64,000 nucleotides of DNA from Methanospirillum sp. (GTDB lineage: Archaea > Halobacteriota > Methanomicrobia > Methanomicrobiales > Methanospirillaceae): positions 1-64,000 of the forward strand of contig JAAYEG010000078.1 in assembly GCA_012728895.1 (NCBI GenBank), in the 5' to 3' direction. Shown here piece after piece: positions 43,476 to 52,106 of this stretch. The number at the start of each line of letters is the position of its first letter. The first letter of the stretch is position 1. The translations under genes and the position numbers were made by a program. The notes below the pieces were generated by a model. It saw only the letters and a program-made list of their open reading frames with translations, ran no database searches and had not been told where the DNA came from.

Positions 43476-43602
43476 GCAGACGCAGCTCCTCTGTACGGGA
43501 GTCCAACCTCTCCCCGGGAGGTGCGCGAGGAACGGGAGGGCATCCCCCCTCCCTTTCTATCGGTCCTGCGCCGTGGACGACGTCGCTCCGGCCGGGAGCC
43601 CA
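43476..43602. other. intergenic, no gene seen
   Basis: A GC-rich spacer between pyrI and the broken NHL-repeat gene; no feature recognised. Confidence 0.4.
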
Positions 43603-44148
43603 TCACGACCACCGCGGCCCGGAGCCGGGGAGCGTTACGGCGGCCCCGGGACTCCCCGGGACGAACTTCTGGACCCGGGAGTTCGCGGTGTCTGCCACGA
43701 AGACGTCCCCGGCAGCGTCGACCGCGAGCTCGCTCGGGAAGTAGAACTGCTCATCGTCGGAGCCCGGGGAGCCCCATCTCGCGATGAACTCGCCGGTCGA
43801 GGTGAACCTCTTGACCCGGTGGTTCATCCGGTCGGCCACGTACACGTGCCCTGTACCGTCGACCGCAATACCCGCGGGATTCTAGAACTGCCCGTCGGCG
43901 CTCCCGTTCTCACCCCGCGCGGCGAGACCATCTCACCGTCCGGATTTACATCTCGATGCGCGGCCGGCCAGTCCTCCGCTGGCGACGTGCACGTATCCGA
44001 CTCCGTCGACGGCGATCGCGTTCGGCGCGGCGACTTCCCACTTCGTCGCGAAGGGGTACTGCGTGCGGGGTGTCGCCGCCGCCGCGACGGCGGCCCCGAC
44101 GGGGACGATCAGGGCGAGTGTGCACGCTCCGATGAAACGATACTTCAT
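43603..44148 (-). pseudogene. broken NHL-repeat secreted protein
   Basis: Two blocks of one gene in different frames. The 5' block (from ATG at 44148) encodes a signal peptide MKYRFIGACTLALIVPVGAA and the first NHL repeat (NAIAVDGVGYVHVASGG). The 3' block (from about 43893 down) reads NPAGIAVDGTGHVYVAD, then YVADRMNHRVKRFTSTGEFI and a further repeat FPSELAVDAAGDVFVADTAN. Between them the frame shifts about twice (VNPDGEMVSPRG and ENGSADGQF lie in separate frames) and an amber TAG stands at 43882-43884 where NHL repeats usually have Tyr or Phe before NP. NHL beta-propellers are common methanogen surface proteins; this one cannot be made whole. Confidence 0.8.
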
Positions 44149-44486
44149 TTCAATTGCCTCTCTCCCGGTCGCGATACGAACAACGGTCCCAGGTCCACGA
44201 CCACGGCCCGGGGCGCGGGGCTGCCCGGGATAGGTACGTCGCTGGCCAGCCATCGCCAGCCTGTCGCGCTCTTCGGAGTGGATGACGGCCGGTCGGGCGG
44301 GGTTGGCGGAGAGTGGGTCCCCATGGGTGCGGTACGGACGAAGGGGAGTGTCCAACGATAGAATATCCCCGGAACGCCACAGAGGGCGGAGGAGGCGCAT
44401 CCCTATTGCCCCGCGTGTGACCAGGGACAGGGTTCGACGGCGGTGCCCCGCTCTTCAGGCTGGTTCTCCCGGTCGCTGTCACCACC
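44149..44486. other. gene-free region between NHL pseudogene and M24 promoter
   Basis: About 340 bases. It must contain the former promoter of the NHL gene; I recognise no gene or RNA. Confidence 0.4.
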
Positions 44487-44496
44487 CGTATATAGG
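44487..44496 (+). promoter_or_regulatory. TATA box of the M24 peptidase gene
   Basis: CCGTATATAG is centred about 27 bases before the ATG at 44518, so the mRNA probably begins at the start codon. Confidence 0.65.
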
Positions 44497-44517
44497 CGCG
44501 GCGCCAGAGATCTCCAC

Positions 44518-45711
44518 ATGGAGAGGAAAGTGCCCTCGTTCGAGCTCGACGAACGCCTCCGCCGGTTCCGCGATCTCATGGACGCAACGGACCCGGACTG
44601 GGAGCTCGCCGCGATCCTCGGCAAGGTCGACCTCTACTATTTCACGGGCACGATGCAGGATGGCATGCTCCTCGTCCCCCGGGATGGCGACGCCTGCCTC
44701 TGGGTCCGGCGGAGCTACGAGCGCGCCATGGACGAGTCGCTCTTTCCCCAGATGCGCCGCATGCGGAGCTACCGGGATGCCGCAGCGGGCACAACGTCCA
44801 TCCCGGAGACCGTCCACCTCGAGACCGAGCAGGTCCCGCTCGCGACCTATGGACGGCTCCAGAAGCACTTCGGGTTCCGCGATGCACGCCCCCTCGACCG
44901 GCAGGTCCTCCGGGCACGGGCGGTCAAGAGCAGGTACGAGCTCGACCTGATGGAACGGTCGGGTGAGATCCACCGCCGCGCGCTCGAGGAACGCGTGCCG
45001 GAGATCATGGAGGAAGGGATGACGGAGGCCGAGCTGACGAGCGGGCTCTACGCCCTGATGATGGAGGAGGGCCACCAGGGGATCGTGCGGTTCGGGATGT
45101 TCGAGTCAGAGGTCCTGCTCGGCCTGATCGGGTTCGGCGAGAGCTCCATCTACCCCACCTACCTCGACAGTCCCGGGGGCAACGCCGGCATGGCCCCGGC
45201 CATCCCGCTCCTCGGGAGCCGGACGCGCCGGCTCGGGAGGGGCGACCTGGTCTTCATCGACATCGGCTGCGGTTTTGCCGGGTACCACACGGACAAGACC
45301 ATGACCTACGTCTTCGGCGGGGAGATGCCAGACGAAGCCGTGGCGGCTCACGAGCGGTGCGTGGCGATCCAGGACGAGATCTCCCGGTTGCTCGCGCCCG
45401 GCGCCGTCCCCTCTGCCATCTACGACCTGATAACGGCCGACCTCGATCCCGCCTTCCTCGAGAACTTCATGGGCTTCGGCAACCGGCGCGTCCAGTTCCT
45501 CGGTCACGGGATCGGACTCGAGATCGCCGAGGAACCGGTGATCGCGCGGGGCTTCAACGAGCCGCTCGAAGCGGGGATGACGATCGCGCTCGAGCCCAAG
45601 AAGGGGATCGCGCGGGTCGGGATGGTAGGGATCGAGAACACGTTCGTGGTCTCGCCGGGTGGCGGACGGAGCATCACCGGCTGGCATCCCGGGCTGATGA
45701 AGGTGGGCTGA
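44518..45711 (+). CDS. M24-family metallopeptidase (Xaa-Pro dipeptidase-like)
   Basis: A 397-residue creatinase/prolidase-fold protein. The N-terminal domain (about 1-145) is followed by the pita-bread catalytic domain. All five metal ligands of M24 enzymes are visible: Asp in VFIDIGCGFAG, Asp in YHTDKTMTYVF, His in FLGHGIGLEI, Glu in TIALEPKKG and Glu in VGIENTFVV. It should therefore be an active aminopeptidase or prolidase. The start is fixed by the TATA distance (leaderless). A full-length decayed second copy is at 48030-49163. It is a single-gene unit. Confidence 0.92.
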   Translation: MERKVPSFELDERLRRFRDLMDATDPDWELAAILGKVDLYYFTGTMQDGMLLVPRDGDACLWVRRSYERAMDESLFPQMRRMRSYRDAAAGTTSIPETVHLETEQVPLATYGRLQKHFGFRDARPLDRQVLRARAVKSRYELDLMERSGEIHRRALEERVPEIMEEGMTEAELTSGLYALMMEEGHQGIVRFGMFESEVLLGLIGFGESSIYPTYLDSPGGNAGMAPAIPLLGSRTRRLGRGDLVFIDIGCGFAGYHTDKTMTYVFGGEMPDEAVAAHERCVAIQDEISRLLAPGAVPSAIYDLITADLDPAFLENFMGFGNRRVQFLGHGIGLEIAEEPVIARGFNEPLEAGMTIALEPKKGIARVGMVGIENTFVVSPGGGRSITGWHPGLMKVG

Positions 45712-45916
45712 ACAACGACGCGACGCCCATACCGGGTCGACGTTTCCGCGTCGCCCTCCGCCGATATCACCCCGGCCCGCCCACCGTCAGGGCACGGCGG
45801 CTCGTGGGGGTGCCCGACGGGGGAGGTTACCGTCCTGCAACCCTCTCTTTCGAGAGAAAACCCTATACGCCGCGGGGAGGAGACGATGATATGGGTCAAC
45901 CCCATCGGAGCCTGTC

Positions 45917-47839
45917 ATGACCGATACGTATCAATCAGCCCATACCGGCCAACATCACCTCTGTCTCCTCGCCCTCGCAGCCCTCCTCATCCTCGTGGGC
46001 GGCTCGGCGGCAGGAGAGGTCGCGCAGGCTCCCGTCGCCCCGGTCGCCGACGCCGACCTGGCCGTCTTCGGCCGCGTCCTATCGACCGAGGGGCACTGGA
46101 CCACCCCCGACCACCTGAAGATCGAGACCGCCGCCACCGTCGCGGTTCAGGAGGTGCTGGGGGGATCGGCGCCCGGGGCGACCCTGGAGGTCTTCGTTCC
46201 CGGGGGCACGGCCGGCGGGATCACCCAGGTGATCGCCGGGGCACCGGTGCTCTCACCGGGGCAGGAGGGATACTTCCTGGTCCGGGCCGACGGCGAGAGC
46301 CGGTACAGGTTCGTGGAGGGAGCGAACGGGATCCTCCCCACCCTCGAGACGACGGTGAGCGGGGAACGCCCCGTGAAGAGGGTGCCGGCGGAACGTGGAC
46401 CGCGCGCCCCCCTCCCCGTCGCACCCATCCCCACCCCGGCGGCCTCCTGGCGGGATGAGCGCGCCCTCGCCGGGAGCCCCGTCGTCACCTCCGTCTCCCC
46501 ACAGATCGCCTCGGCCGGAACAGGCACCTCCGTCACGATTTCCGGGTCCGGGTTCGGGACGAAGGCCTCTGAGACATCGCCGGCGGATGTCGGGTTCCTG
46601 GGATGGGACGGGGTCTACTGGGCCTCGGGGAGAACGTACTCCTCCGTGAACGATCACGAGATCCTCTACCCCTGGACGGACACCCAGGTCCGCGTCCGGG
46701 TGCCGACGGGGATCAGCGCCGAAGGATACGTCGACTCGGCGAGCAGCGGGAGCAAGGCGATCTGGGTCGTGACGGACGATAATCTGTCCAGCAACCCCGT
46801 CCCCTTCGCGGTCTCGTTCGGCGTGACCGGGGACATGTGGGAGACTGCGCGAGCGACCTTCCGCGTCAACAACAACTGCCCCGGCGATACCGGCGGTGCG
46901 GCGGCCATCCGCCGGGCGGCATCCACCTGGAACAACGCCCTGCCGGCCTCGTTCCAGCTCGACTGCTCCGGGACGACGACCTCGACCGGGTCGGGGAAGG
47001 ACGGGGAGAACGTCATCGCCTGGGGGGCGAACGACGAGGTCGTTTTCTGGCTCGACGGGAACGGCACGATACTCGAGGCCGACATCATCCTCGAGACCCC
47101 CGACGCCGGCGACTGGAGCTGGACCTCGGGGGTCGCCGGCGGGTCGGTCTACAGCATCGAGTCCCAGATGCTCGGCAACCTCGGGTTCTGCATCGGTATC
47201 TCGCCCATGTACGGGACGGACCCCCAGGGGCCGTCGGACGCCGGCAAGGCCAGCTGCTTCTGGCGGTGGGATGAGGGGGGTAACATGAACCTCGTGACGC
47301 TCCACCCGGCCGACCGGGCGGCGGCGGCCTACCTCTACGGCGGAGGCAGCGCGAACCCCCCGCTCCTCGCGGCCGCCTTCACCGCCGACCGCATCACGGG
47401 GCCGGCACCGCTGGCGATCCAGTTCTCGGACGCCTCGATCGGCGGGGCGAAGGCCTGGGCCTGGGACTTCGGCGACGGGTCCGGGTCGACGGTCCGGGAT
47501 CCGTCGCACACATACGCGTCTCCAGGCACCTACACGGTCAACCTGACCGTATCGGCCCCGGGCTTCCCGGCGGACACGGTCATGGCGATCGACCGGATCC
47601 GGGTGGACCCTCCCGCGTTGACGCCAGTCCCCGGGGGCACCGGCGTCCCCACGGACACGGATAACGACTTACTGTACGACGATGTCAACGGCAACGGCCG
47701 GAAGGACTTTGCCGACGTCGTGCTCTTCTTCAACCAGCTGACCTGGATCGCGGCGAACGAGCCGGAGTCTGCCTTCGACTACAACGGCAACAGCCGTGTC
47801 GACTTCGCGGACGTGGTCGCGCTCTTCAACCGGCTCTGA
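45917..47839 (+). CDS. large secreted protein: IPT/TIG, degenerate matrixin-like, PKD and dockerin-like domains
   Basis: 640 residues. Signal peptide around residues 14-36 (LCLLALAALLILVGGSAAG). About 40-150 form a beta-rich domain. About 190-295 form an IPT/TIG sandwich (VTSVSPQIASAGTGTSVTIS). About 300-475 resemble a matrixin-type zinc protease (WNNALPASFQLDCSG, a late AAAYLYGGG), but the HExxHxxGxxH helix reads SIESQMLGNLGFCIGIS without His. About 482-565 form a PKD domain (WAWDFGDGSGSTV). The end (585-640) has two EF-hand-like dockerin repeats (DVNGNGRKDFADVVLFFNQL and DYNGNSRVDFADVVALFNRL). It is probably a surface adhesion or assembly protein. Confidence 0.82.
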   Translation: MTDTYQSAHTGQHHLCLLALAALLILVGGSAAGEVAQAPVAPVADADLAVFGRVLSTEGHWTTPDHLKIETAATVAVQEVLGGSAPGATLEVFVPGGTAGGITQVIAGAPVLSPGQEGYFLVRADGESRYRFVEGANGILPTLETTVSGERPVKRVPAERGPRAPLPVAPIPTPAASWRDERALAGSPVVTSVSPQIASAGTGTSVTISGSGFGTKASETSPADVGFLGWDGVYWASGRTYSSVNDHEILYPWTDTQVRVRVPTGISAEGYVDSASSGSKAIWVVTDDNLSSNPVPFAVSFGVTGDMWETARATFRVNNNCPGDTGGAAAIRRAASTWNNALPASFQLDCSGTTTSTGSGKDGENVIAWGANDEVVFWLDGNGTILEADIILETPDAGDWSWTSGVAGGSVYSIESQMLGNLGFCIGISPMYGTDPQGPSDAGKASCFWRWDEGGNMNLVTLHPADRAAAAYLYGGGSANPPLLAAAFTADRITGPAPLAIQFSDASIGGAKAWAWDFGDGSGSTVRDPSHTYASPGTYTVNLTVSAPGFPADTVMAIDRIRVDPPALTPVPGGTGVPTDTDNDLLYDDVNGNGRKDFADVVLFFNQLTWIAANEPESAFDYNGNSRVDFADVVALFNRL

Positions 47840-48029
47840 GGGGCGACACCCTTCTTCCGCCCCACTGGATGAGCCGGCATCTCTCTCCTCTCCGCCCGGG
47901 TTTGAAGCCCGGCGCCGGTGTCCAGGGCCGGCAGGGATCCGTGATGGTCCGGCACGGCGACCAGGCGAGCTGAGCCTCTCGACACACCGTCGACGAAGCC
48001 GGTACCCGCCCGTGCCGCACGGCGACGCG
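47840..48029. other. spacer between the dockerin gene and the M24 pseudogene
   Basis: No gene seen; the promoter of the former peptidase copy would lie here but no TATA box remains visible. Confidence 0.4.
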
Positions 48030-49163
48030 GGCCCCCCGCAGCGAGACAGACGACCGATGCGGAAGGGTCCGCCTCCAGATGGAGGATGCTCACCCGGACG
48101 GGGAACTCGCGGCGATCCACGGCACGGTCACCATCAACTTTTGCGGCGGACGCAGGACGGGATGCTCCTCGTTCCCGGCGACGGGGATGGCCTGCCTCGA
48201 TGCCCGGGGGGCGACGCGCCCTTCCCGTCGATACAACCGGTGCGCAGCTCCCGTGACGCCGCGAGCGGCATGGCGGGGATCATGGCCCCCCTGCACCGCG
48301 AGGCCGGACCGGTGCCGGGCGCGACCGTCGCGAGGCTGCAGAAACACGTCCCGCTCCGGGGAGATCGCGGGGTCGACGGGGGGGTGACTCGGGCGTGCTC
48401 GGGAGAGTGTCTGAACGAGCTCGGGCTCGCGGCGCGAAGCCGGCGCGACGCACCGCCACGTGCCCGGGGACCGTGAGCCGGGACTCCAGCGGGAGGGGAC
48501 AAGCGACCCGGACCGACAGGCGACCTCTCTTCCCAGGTGCCGGGCGGGGGACTCCAGGGGATCGTCAGGTCGGGGATATTTTGGGTGATCCCGGGGCTGG
48601 TCGGACCCGGCGAGAGCTCGATCTATCCCAGCGACCTCGACGCCTCTGCCAGGGAGCCGGAGACAGCGTCGCTCCGACGGGGACCCGCTCTTCGTGGAGA
48701 TCGGCTGCGGGTTCGCCGGATACCCCGCGGACAAGGGCACGACTCGCGTCTTCGGCCGGGCCCTGCTGGACGGGGCGACCCGGCTCCAGGGGCGGTGCAT
48801 GGAGATACGGGACGAGATCCCCGCCGTGCCCCGGCCCGGGACCTTCCCCCCCGGAGGAACACGGGGCGGATATGAACATGAACGAGCCTGATCACGGGTT
48901 CCTCAGGACCTTCGTGGGCTCCGGGAACCGTGCGTCCAGTTCCCCGGTCGCGGTATCGGCCTCGAGATCTCCGGGACCCCCGTCATCGCCGGGGTTTCGA
49001 CGAGCCCCTCGACGGGGGATGATCATCGCCGTCGAGCCGCAGACGGGGGTGCGCACGGGTTCGGGATGGCCGGGGCCCGGAACACCCTCATGGCCCTGCC
49101 CGGCTCCGGGCGGGGTATCCCCGGGCGGCACCCGGGGGCGATCCCGGCGGTACAAGCCCGGGC
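48030..49163 (+). pseudogene. decayed second copy of the M24 peptidase
   Basis: Co-linear with the intact gene at 44518-45711 over nearly its whole length but split among all three forward frames. Matches in order: MEDAHPDGELAAI (intact MDATDPDWELAAI), TQDGMLLVPGDGD, RSSRDAASG, VARLQKHVP, LQGIVRSGIF, GPGESSIYPSDLD, MEIGCGFAGYPADKGTTRVF, RCMEIRDEIPAV, EPDHGFLRTFVGSGNR, CVQFPGRGIGLEISGTPVIA, GMIIAVEP and a final PGRHPG. Metal ligands are changed (Asp to Glu in MEIGC, His to Arg in GRGIG). It arose by duplication and has lost function. Confidence 0.88.
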
Positions 49164-49232
49164 GCCCCGCAACGCCCCCCCCCCCCGATCCCCGTCAAAA
49201 GGCCTATCCCGCCCCGCCTCGTTAGTACTGCC

Positions 49233-49832
49233 ATGAGAGTCCCCGTCCTCGTAGCAGTCACCGCGTTGCTCGTGCTCACCGCGGGCTGCTCGACTCCCTC
49301 CACGCCCGGGCTGGAAACGCCCGCGACGACCATCGCGCCGGCCACCTCCCCTGCCTCAGGCGCGAACCCCGTCCCCGCCGCCACCTCCGCGCCCACACAT
49401 GTCCCCACGCTGCCCGGCGCTTCCATCCCGCTCGGCGCAGACCCCGTTCGGATCGCCTCCGCCGGGGGGACCGAGGAGGTGCCGATCGTGCTCGCGTCGG
49501 CCCCGAACGGCCTCTCGGGCTACAGCATCACCGTGGCCCTCGACGACCCGTCAATCGCAGAGATCACCGCGGTCTCGTTTCCCGACTGGGCCCAGCTCTC
49601 GTCCAGCCCGGGGCTCCCGTCCGACCGGGCGAACCTCAGGGCGGTGGACATCACGAGCCAGGTGCCCGTGAACGGAGAGAACGTGCTCCTCGCCACCATC
49701 AGCGTGCGGGCGAAGGCCGCCGGGACCACCAACGTCTCGATCACCCCCGAGGAGGGTCTCGGCGTCCAGGATCGCGAGGGCGACATCTACCCCGTCGTCC
49801 CGGTCCCCGTGTCTCTTACCGTCGGCGCCTGA
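49233..49832 (+). CDS. lipoprotein with cohesin-like domain
   Basis: 199 residues. A lipoprotein signal MRVPVLVAVTALLVLTAGCS with Cys at 19 is followed by a Thr/Pro/Ala-rich tether (about 20-70). A single beta domain of about 125 residues (IVLASAPNGLSGYSITVALD, NLRAVDITSQVPVNGENVLL, ISVRAKAAGTTNVSIT) resembles cohesin/carbohydrate-binding modules. It probably sits on the outer face of the membrane. Nearby is a secreted protein with dockerin-like repeats (45917-47839), the classical partner type of cohesins, though binding between them is only a guess. Confidence 0.75.
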   Translation: MRVPVLVAVTALLVLTAGCSTPSTPGLETPATTIAPATSPASGANPVPAATSAPTHVPTLPGASIPLGADPVRIASAGGTEEVPIVLASAPNGLSGYSITVALDDPSIAEITAVSFPDWAQLSSSPGLPSDRANLRAVDITSQVPVNGENVLLATISVRAKAAGTTNVSITPEEGLGVQDREGDIYPVVPVPVSLTVGA

Positions 49833-49848
49833 CCGGCGGCCTCCACCG

Positions 49849-50313
49849 CTACTCCCGGCAGGTGAGGCGCCCGTGCTCGTCGATCTCGCCGAGCAGGATC
49901 CGGGTCGAGGAGATCCAGTGCCCGTCCTCGGCGAGCACGCAGGTGATCTGGTGGATGTCGACCTTCCGCTTCCCGCGTTCCCGCCTGAGGCGGTTGATCT
50001 CGATCGCGACGGGGAGGGTCTCCTCCGAGACGACGAGGGCATCGAACTCCATGTCCAGGGCGGAGCCGTACCGGTCCGATAGCGGCTGGACCTCGTACGC
50101 CACGCCCCGGTCGAACTCCTCCGCGAACTGCTCGACCACCCTCCGCCGCTCGCCGTACGGCCGGACGGGGTGGCTCTTCGAGCCGGCGAACGCGTCCGAC
50201 GTGAGCCCGATCACGACCGTCCCCCCCGGCCCCGCGAGCTCGAACGAGCGGGCGAGGAGTCGCCGATGCCCGTCGTGGAGAGGGTCGAAGGTGCCCCCGA
50301 CCATAATCTTCAT
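49849..50313 (-). CDS. coaD: phosphopantetheine adenylyltransferase, archaeal type
   Basis: Transfers AMP to 4'-phosphopantetheine, the penultimate step of coenzyme A synthesis. The 154-residue nucleotidyltransferase has the signature MVGGTFDPLHDGHRRLL (HxGH-like DGHR) and a C-terminal ISSTRILLGEID, equivalent to ISST(R/K). It belongs to the archaeal/eukaryotic PPAT branch. It is convergent with the lipoprotein gene and divergent from the carbonic-anhydrase-like gene 29 bases away; GGAAAGGGG precedes the ATG. Confidence 0.94.
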   Translation of the reverse strand: MKIMVGGTFDPLHDGHRRLLARSFELAGPGGTVVIGLTSDAFAGSKSHPVRPYGERRRVVEQFAEEFDRGVAYEVQPLSDRYGSALDMEFDALVVSEETLPVAIEINRLRRERGKRKVDIHQITCVLAEDGHWISSTRILLGEIDEHGRLTCRE

Positions 50314-50342
50314 CCCCTTTCCGTTGCCACGTTTCGGTAATT

Positions 50343-50834
50343 ATGGATGCTGGTGCGTTCGGGACCGACGTCTTCATCGCACCGAACGCGACGGTCCTGG
50401 GCGACGTCGCGCTCGGCGATCGCGTCGGTATCTGGTTCGGGGCCGTGGTCCGGGCCGACCGGGACCGGGTTGCGATCGGCGCGGACTCGAATATCCAGGA
50501 CAACTGCGTGGTCCACACCACGCCCGGCCACCCCGTGATCATCGGGCGCGAGGTCTCGGTGGGCCACGGCGCGGTCCTGCATGGCTGCACGATCGGCGAC
50601 CGCGTCCTGGTCGGGATGGGCGCGATCGTGCTGAACGGGGCAGTGGTGAGCGAGGACACGGTGATCGGGGCGGGTGCGGTCGTCACCGAGGGGACGGCGG
50701 TACCGCCGGGCTCGGTCGTGATCGGTGTCCCCGGGAGGGTCGTGAAGCAGACATCCGACGAGCAGCGTGCGCAGATACGCCGGAACGCGGCCTCGTACGT
50801 CGAGCTCGCGAGGAGGTACCGGGATGCCGCGTAG
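50343..50834 (+). CDS. gamma-class carbonic anhydrase family protein
   Basis: A 163-residue left-handed beta-helix trimer protein of the CAM/CamH family. The three zinc-binding His are in NCVVHTTPG and VSVGHGAVLHGCT, all conserved; the hexapeptide repeats run through about residue 130, followed by a C-terminal helix. It lacks the N-terminal acidic loop of Cam, so it is CamH-like; activity as carbonic anhydrase is likely but not sure. It overlaps the HdrA-like gene by 11 bases, hinting at a shared operon and CO2-linked metabolism. Confidence 0.88.
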   Translation: MDAGAFGTDVFIAPNATVLGDVALGDRVGIWFGAVVRADRDRVAIGADSNIQDNCVVHTTPGHPVIIGREVSVGHGAVLHGCTIGDRVLVGMGAIVLNGAVVSEDTVIGAGAVVTEGTAVPPGSVVIGVPGRVVKQTSDEQRAQIRRNAASYVELARRYRDAA

Positions 50835-52104
50835 CGTCGTCGTCATCGGGAGCGGGGTGGCCGGATGCCAGGCCGCGCTCGACCTCGCGAACCACGGGCT
50901 CCAGGTCCACCTGGTCGAGCGGGAGCCCTCGATCGGCGGGCGTATGGCCCAGCTCGACAAGACCTTCCCGACCAACGACTGCTCGATGTGCATCCTCTCC
51001 CCGAAGATGGTCGAGGTCGACCGCCACCCGCTGATCCGGGTACACACCCTCGCCGAAGTGACCCGGCTCGAGGGGAGGCAGGGCGATTTCAGGGTGACCG
51101 TGACCCACCATCCGCGGTTCGTCGACGAGTCGCTCTGCAACGGATGCGGCGACTGCGTGGAGGTCTGCCCGGCCGAGGTCTACAACCGGTTCGATGCCGG
51201 CATCGGCGTGAGGAAGGCGATCTACACCCCGCACGCGCAGGCGGTCCCGAACGTGGTCACCAAGGACCCGGTCCACTGTATCGAGTGCGGGCTCTGCTAC
51301 GACGTCTGCGGTCTCGACGCGATCCGACGCGAGGATGTCGATCGCGAAGAGGAGCTGGAAGTCGCCGCCGTCGTTCTCTCGACCGGTTACGACCCGATCG
51401 ATCCTCGGTGCAAGCCCCAGTACCGCTACGGCGAGGACCCCGATGTGATCACCAGCCTGGAGCTCGAGCGGATGCTGAACGCGTCCGGCCCGACCGGAGG
51501 CGAGCTCCGCCGACTCTCGAACGGGGCGACTCCGGCCTCGGTCGTCTTCATCCAGTGCGTGGGTTCGCGAGACGTGGCCCAGGGGAGGCCCTGGTGCTCG
51601 GCCGTCTGCTGCATGCAGGCGATCAAGAACGCCCAGCTGATCAAGGAGAGGTCGCCCGGGACCGAGGTCGCGATCTGCTACATGGACGTCCGGGCCCACG
51701 GAAAGGGCTACGAGGAGTACTACGAACGCGCGCTGAACATGGGGATCCGCTTCGTGCGGGGGATGCCCGGCGAGGTGCAGCGGTCGGCCACGGGCTCCCT
51801 CCGCCTCCCCGTCGAGGACACGTTCACAGGCGAGATGCTCCTGCTCGAACCCGAGCTCGTCGTGCTCTCGGTCGGGCTGCAGCCCTCGTCCGGGGTCGTC
51901 GATCTTGCCGGGGTGGTCGGGATCGAGCTCGAGGAGTCCGGGTTCTACCGTTCGGCCGACGATCTCTTCGCCGCGGTCGAGTCCGGGCGGGGTGGCATCT
52001 ACCTCGCCGGCGCCGGGCTCGGGCCGCGGGACATCCCGGACTCGGTCGCCCAGGGTGGGGCCGCGGCCGGCCGCGCCTGCATCGACGCCCTGCGGGTGGA
52101 GTGA
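50824..52104 (+). CDS. HdrA-like FAD and Fe-S protein, short form
   Basis: 426 residues. The N-terminal FAD fold is SVVVIGSGVAGCQAALDLAN (about 3-22) with VEREPSIGGRMAQLD. The HdrA-type DCSMCILSPKMVEV follows, and a two-[4Fe-4S] ferredoxin insert with CNGCGDCVEVCP and CIECGLCYDVCG. The C-terminus closes the FAD fold (GIYLAGAGLGPRDIPDS). True HdrA is about 650 residues with an N-terminal cluster and C-terminal extension, so this is a shortened paralogue, perhaps an electron-bifurcation or redox partner outside the heterodisulfide reductase. HdrB/HdrC genes are absent here. GGAGGTACC precedes the ATG. Confidence 0.9.
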   Translation: MPRSVVVIGSGVAGCQAALDLANHGLQVHLVEREPSIGGRMAQLDKTFPTNDCSMCILSPKMVEVDRHPLIRVHTLAEVTRLEGRQGDFRVTVTHHPRFVDESLCNGCGDCVEVCPAEVYNRFDAGIGVRKAIYTPHAQAVPNVVTKDPVHCIECGLCYDVCGLDAIRREDVDREEELEVAAVVLSTGYDPIDPRCKPQYRYGEDPDVITSLELERMLNASGPTGGELRRLSNGATPASVVFIQCVGSRDVAQGRPWCSAVCCMQAIKNAQLIKERSPGTEVAICYMDVRAHGKGYEEYYERALNMGIRFVRGMPGEVQRSATGSLRLPVEDTFTGEMLLLEPELVVLSVGLQPSSGVVDLAGVVGIELEESGFYRSADDLFAAVESGRGGIYLAGAGLGPRDIPDSVAQGGAAAGRACIDALRVE

Positions 52105-52106
52105 AC

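Noticed and set aside
43882-43884. In-frame TAG as a possible pyrrolysine codon in the NHL gene
   Set aside because: The same gene has frameshifts on both sides, no Pyl genes are seen, and NHL proteins do not use pyrrolysine; a plain nonsense mutation explains it.
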